A model generated the notes under the pieces. That model was given only the letters and a program-made list of their open reading frames with translations, searched no databases and was not told where the DNA came from. Of a stretch of DNA of 64,000 nucleotides, positions 61,684 through 64,000 are shown piece by piece; within the stretch, counting starts at the first letter, position 1; every line of letters begins with the position of its first letter. The DNA is taken from assembly GCA_034005525.1 (NCBI GenBank), contig JAVEUP010000009.1, forward strand, positions 1-64,000. Direction: 5' to 3'. Origin of the DNA: PWXP01 sp034005525 (lineage in GTDB: Bacteria; Planctomycetota; Planctomycetia; Pirellulales; Thermoguttaceae). The translations under genes and the position numbers were made by a program.

Positions 61684-63132
61684 CTACCGATAGTCGGCCC
61701 CTCGCAGGCTTCGGACCACCGACTCCTGCCAGGCGGCCAGCGCGGCCTTCATTTGCGCAACCCGTTCCGGCTGCCGGTCGGCAAGGTCGTTTTCCTCGGC
61801 GGCATCGGCGGTGAGGTCGTACAGTTCATAGCGGGCGTGGACTCCGTCCTTGTCCGGCAGACGGTGCAGCTTGTAGCGGCCGTCGTTCCACGCGGCGTGG
61901 CCGGGAAGGCGGCCCTCGGCGAGCCAGTCGGGCGTGTCTTCCGGTCGATGCGGCGCGGCATGGGGTTCTCCCGGCTCCGCGCGACCCTCTTGCACCGCCA
62001 GGAGCTGCTCCAGTATCTTCTCGCTCGGTGTTCCAATGCCGCCGACAGGATACACCCAAAACCCTAATGCCGTGTCGCGCCGCCGCAGCTTTCCGTCGAT
62101 CAGCGGGACGAGGCTCGTGCCGTCCAGCGGCGGCTGGTCGGGCATGGTCACGCCGGCCAAATCGAGCAGCGTGGGGTAGATATCGACCGTGCCGCTGAGC
62201 ACCTCGCTGACGCGGGGTTCCCTGATCCTCGCCGGCCACTCGATGACCGTGGGCACGCGCAAACCGCCCTCATACAGAGTCCCCTTCCGCCCGCGCAAGC
62301 CGCCCGTCGACCCGACCGGCAGCGCGCCGTTATCGCTTGTGTACCAGACCAGCGTGTTATCCGCCACGCCCAGGTGGCGAAGCTCCTCGCGCAACAGGCC
62401 GATCGCATGGTCCATGGCCGTGATCTCGCCGTAGAAGTGTTGTAGCTTCTCGGGCTGGTCGGCATACATGGCGCGGTACTCGTCGGTCGCAATATGCGGC
62501 GCGTGAGGCGAGCCGAACCAGACGACCGCTAGGAACGGCTGCTTCTTGGGAACCGCCTGGCGAAGAAAGCCAATGGCCGCCTCCACCGTCACGTGCGAAC
62601 CCTCTCCCTCGATCCGCACGACCCGGCCGCGCCGGCTCAAGAGGGGATTATTCTCGTAGAAGTTGGGAGCCGAGAGCCATTCATCGAAACGGCTTCCGCC
62701 GGGCGAGACGGGGCATTCGGCCTCGACCGAACCGATGTGCCACTTTCCGAAGTGCCCCGTCGTGTATCCGGCCGTCTTCAGCGCCTCGGCCACGGTGATT
62801 TCTTCAGGCCGCAGCGTATGCCCCCAGGAGAAACAGCCGAAGCGGTTCGGATGCCGGCCGGTCATCACGCTGCCGCGTGTTGGCGAGCAAACCGGCGCGG
62901 CGGCATAGAACCGGTCGAGCCGCAACCCTGCGGCGGCCATCTCGTCCAGCACCGGCGTCTTCAGCACCGGATGCCCGTAGTAACCCACGTCGCCCCAGCC
63001 CTGGTCGTCGGCCATCAGCAGGACAAAATTGGGCCGTTCATCGCCTGCAGCAGGAAAGACGCACAGTCCCATTGCCGCGCACGCAACGCAGCCGCCGAAA
63101 GACGCCCTGGAAAGCCAGTTCATTGCAAGCAT
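61684..63132 (-). CDS. Secreted Cys-type sulfatase
   Basis: The ATG at 63132 has GGAG eight bases upstream, giving 482 residues with a signal peptide (CVACAAMGLCVFPAAGD). The alkaline-phosphatase-fold metal site begins NFVLLMADDQGWGD. The formylglycine motif is C-S-P-T-R in AAPVCSPTRGSVMTGRHP, followed by GKWHIG and SPHAPH and YTSDNGALP. Maturation of the Cys needs an FGE-type enzyme, not seen here. Planctomycetes use such enzymes on sulfated polysaccharides. The start is two bases from the histidine kinase stop, so the two are translationally coupled. Confidence 0.95.
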   Translation of the reverse strand: MLAMNWLSRASFGGCVACAAMGLCVFPAAGDERPNFVLLMADDQGWGDVGYYGHPVLKTPVLDEMAAAGLRLDRFYAAAPVCSPTRGSVMTGRHPNRFGCFSWGHTLRPEEITVAEALKTAGYTTGHFGKWHIGSVEAECPVSPGGSRFDEWLSAPNFYENNPLLSRRGRVVRIEGEGSHVTVEAAIGFLRQAVPKKQPFLAVVWFGSPHAPHIATDEYRAMYADQPEKLQHFYGEITAMDHAIGLLREELRHLGVADNTLVWYTSDNGALPVGSTGGLRGRKGTLYEGGLRVPTVIEWPARIREPRVSEVLSGTVDIYPTLLDLAGVTMPDQPPLDGTSLVPLIDGKLRRRDTALGFWVYPVGGIGTPSEKILEQLLAVQEGRAEPGEPHAAPHRPEDTPDWLAEGRLPGHAAWNDGRYKLHRLPDKDGVHARYELYDLTADAAEENDLADRQPERVAQMKAALAAWQESVVRSLRGADYR

Positions 63133-63134
63133 TG

Positions 63135-64000
63135 TCAAGTCTCCGAACGTTCGGCCGGTTGCGATTGAGTAATCGACAGTTTCTTGGGAATGGTCAAGCG
63201 AAAGGTGGTGCCCGCGGACGAACTGCTGGCAAAGTCGACTTCACCACCCAGGTACCGCTCTCCGAAAAGTTTCATACTGTATGTTCCAACTCCTCGACCG
63301 CTTTCGCCTTTGGTGCTGAACGACCGCTGGAACACCTGCAACTGGACCTCTTCCGGCATGACCCCGGCGTTGTGGACCGTGAACGTGACGTTGCTTCCGG
63401 CATCAACGCATGCCAAGGCAACCGTGCCGCCCCGGCTCGTTGCCTCCAGCGCGTTCTTGAGCATATTGCCCAGGATCCGCAGCAGAAGCTGCTTGTCCGA
63501 GACGATCGTCCCGTCCCAACATGACGCCACCAGGATCGACTGCCTCTCACCCGCAGTATGCCCGCCGTATCGAACGCAAAGCTCGTCAAGCATTTCGCGT
63601 GTTCGCATTGGGGCAGGCTGAACCTCGTAGTCACCCGCTTCGGCTGCAAGCAGGTCGCGCTGCGTCTGGATTTCCGCAACAATCTGATCGGCCAGGGCAG
63701 CGAGCCGTTGACGAGTATCCGGGCGGCTTGACGCATCGCGTTCCAGGAACTTGATATATCCTTGGATGCAGCCGGCCGTGTTGAGCACGTCGTGGAAGAA
63801 AGTCCGCTGCAAGACCGCCAAACGCTTGACCTGGCTAATGTCCTCGATCACCGCCAGGACAAGACCATCGCCTTCCAGTTGAAACGGCGTGGCGGTGACC
63901 CGCAAGTCCATTGGCGCACTGCCGCTGGGGGTTTTCACCAGGACGCGGCACTCGCGGACCACCTGCCCGTTGGCCCGCCGGCTTTCCAGAAACGCTTCGA
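63135..64000 (-). CDS. PAS-histidine kinase (partial)
   Basis: The frame runs off the right edge; 288 codons are visible. The N-terminal part is the end of a PAS domain (EAFLESRRANGQVVRECRV to VIEDISQVKRLAVLQ). FFHDVLNTAGCIQGYIKFL holds the phosphoacceptor His in a degenerate HisKA helix. The ATPase domain shows the N-box ILGNMLKNALEAT and a G-box GRGVGTYSMKLFGERYLGGEV. The response regulator is not in view. Its coupling to the sulfatase gene suggests, but does not show, that it senses a related signal. Confidence 0.88.
   Translation of the reverse strand, partial: EAFLESRRANGQVVRECRVLVKTPSGSAPMDLRVTATPFQLEGDGLVLAVIEDISQVKRLAVLQRTFFHDVLNTAGCIQGYIKFLERDASSRPDTRQRLAALADQIVAEIQTQRDLLAAEAGDYEVQPAPMRTREMLDELCVRYGGHTAGERQSILVASCWDGTIVSDKQLLLRILGNMLKNALEATSRGGTVALACVDAGSNVTFTVHNAGVMPEEVQLQVFQRSFSTKGESGRGVGTYSMKLFGERYLGGEVDFASSSSAGTTFRLTIPKKLSITQSQPAERSET

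Overview
This window looks like a chromosomal segment of a high-GC member of the Planctomycetes. The evidence is the gene content: an SHD1-domain secreted protein, Tat-exported Gfo/Idh/MocA oxidoreductases, a ThuA-like/DUF1080 protein, a Cys-type sulfatase, a MoxR-DUF58-BatA operon preceded by a very large PQQ-repeat protein, and many palindromic dispersed repeats in the intergenic DNA. No rRNA, tRNA, CRISPR array or phage module was recognised. Genus-level assignment is not possible from this sequence alone.

Layout. (1) 1-15.9 kb, minus strand: one eight-gene operon, transcribed from about 15.94 kb towards position 1. It encodes a PQQ/BamB-like giant, an alpha/alpha-toroid protein, MoxR ATPase, a DUF58 protein, BatA-like and VWA membrane proteins, a large coiled-coil membrane protein and a Gly/Glu-repeat protein cut by the window edge. 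(2) 16.5-20.7 kb, plus strand: an HU-like protein, a small anchored protein with a NapH-type 4Fe-4S membrane protein, and an SHD1 protein whose reading frame continues for 41 codons past an in-frame TGA followed by a tight hairpin (a selenocysteine/readthrough candidate). (3) 20.7-30.2 kb: aldo/keto reductase, an IS91-type transposase remnant fused to a copied DUF1080 tail, an AAA/DUF4143 ATPase, a ThuA-like/DUF1080 protein, two Gfo/Idh/MocA proteins and a secreted M23-like/PKD protein. (4) 30.3-44.9 kb: a lipid-type biosynthetic locus. Leftward genes encode an MMPL exporter, glycosyltransferase, thioester-reductase-like SDR, HHxxxDG acyltransferase and three GNAT-type paralogs. Divergent rightward genes encode an acyl-ACP-reductase/class III aminotransferase fusion and a methyltransferase. 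(5) 45.3-50.7 kb: PcrA/UvrD helicase, SET-domain protein, DUF480 protein and acetate kinase. (6) 52.9-60.3 kb: a dedicated fatty-acid-like operon (ketosynthase, ACP, two CrtI-like oxidoreductases, FabZ, FabI) followed by an MFS transporter. (7) 61.1-64 kb: GreA, a sulfatase, and a PAS/histidine kinase running off the edge.

How the genes may work together (inference). The 30-45 kb locus has the parts to reduce an acyl thioester to an aldehyde, aminate it, acylate, glycosylate and methylate the product, and export it through an MMPL pump; this resembles mycobacterial exported-lipid loci and predicts an amino-lipid or acylated alkylamine. The 52.9-58.7 kb operon could build an unusual acyl chain on its own ACP, using two desaturase-like flavoenzymes, and recalls candidate ladderane loci of anammox planctomycetes.

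The intergenic DNA is unusually rich in palindromic elements of at least five families. Two show clean flanking duplications. One (147 bp) appears to have landed between the DUF480 gene and ackA, splitting what was a TAA-A-ATG junction. Another (101 bp, 8-bp duplication) lies just behind greA. Family A (~170 bp, four copies) sits close upstream of three genes.
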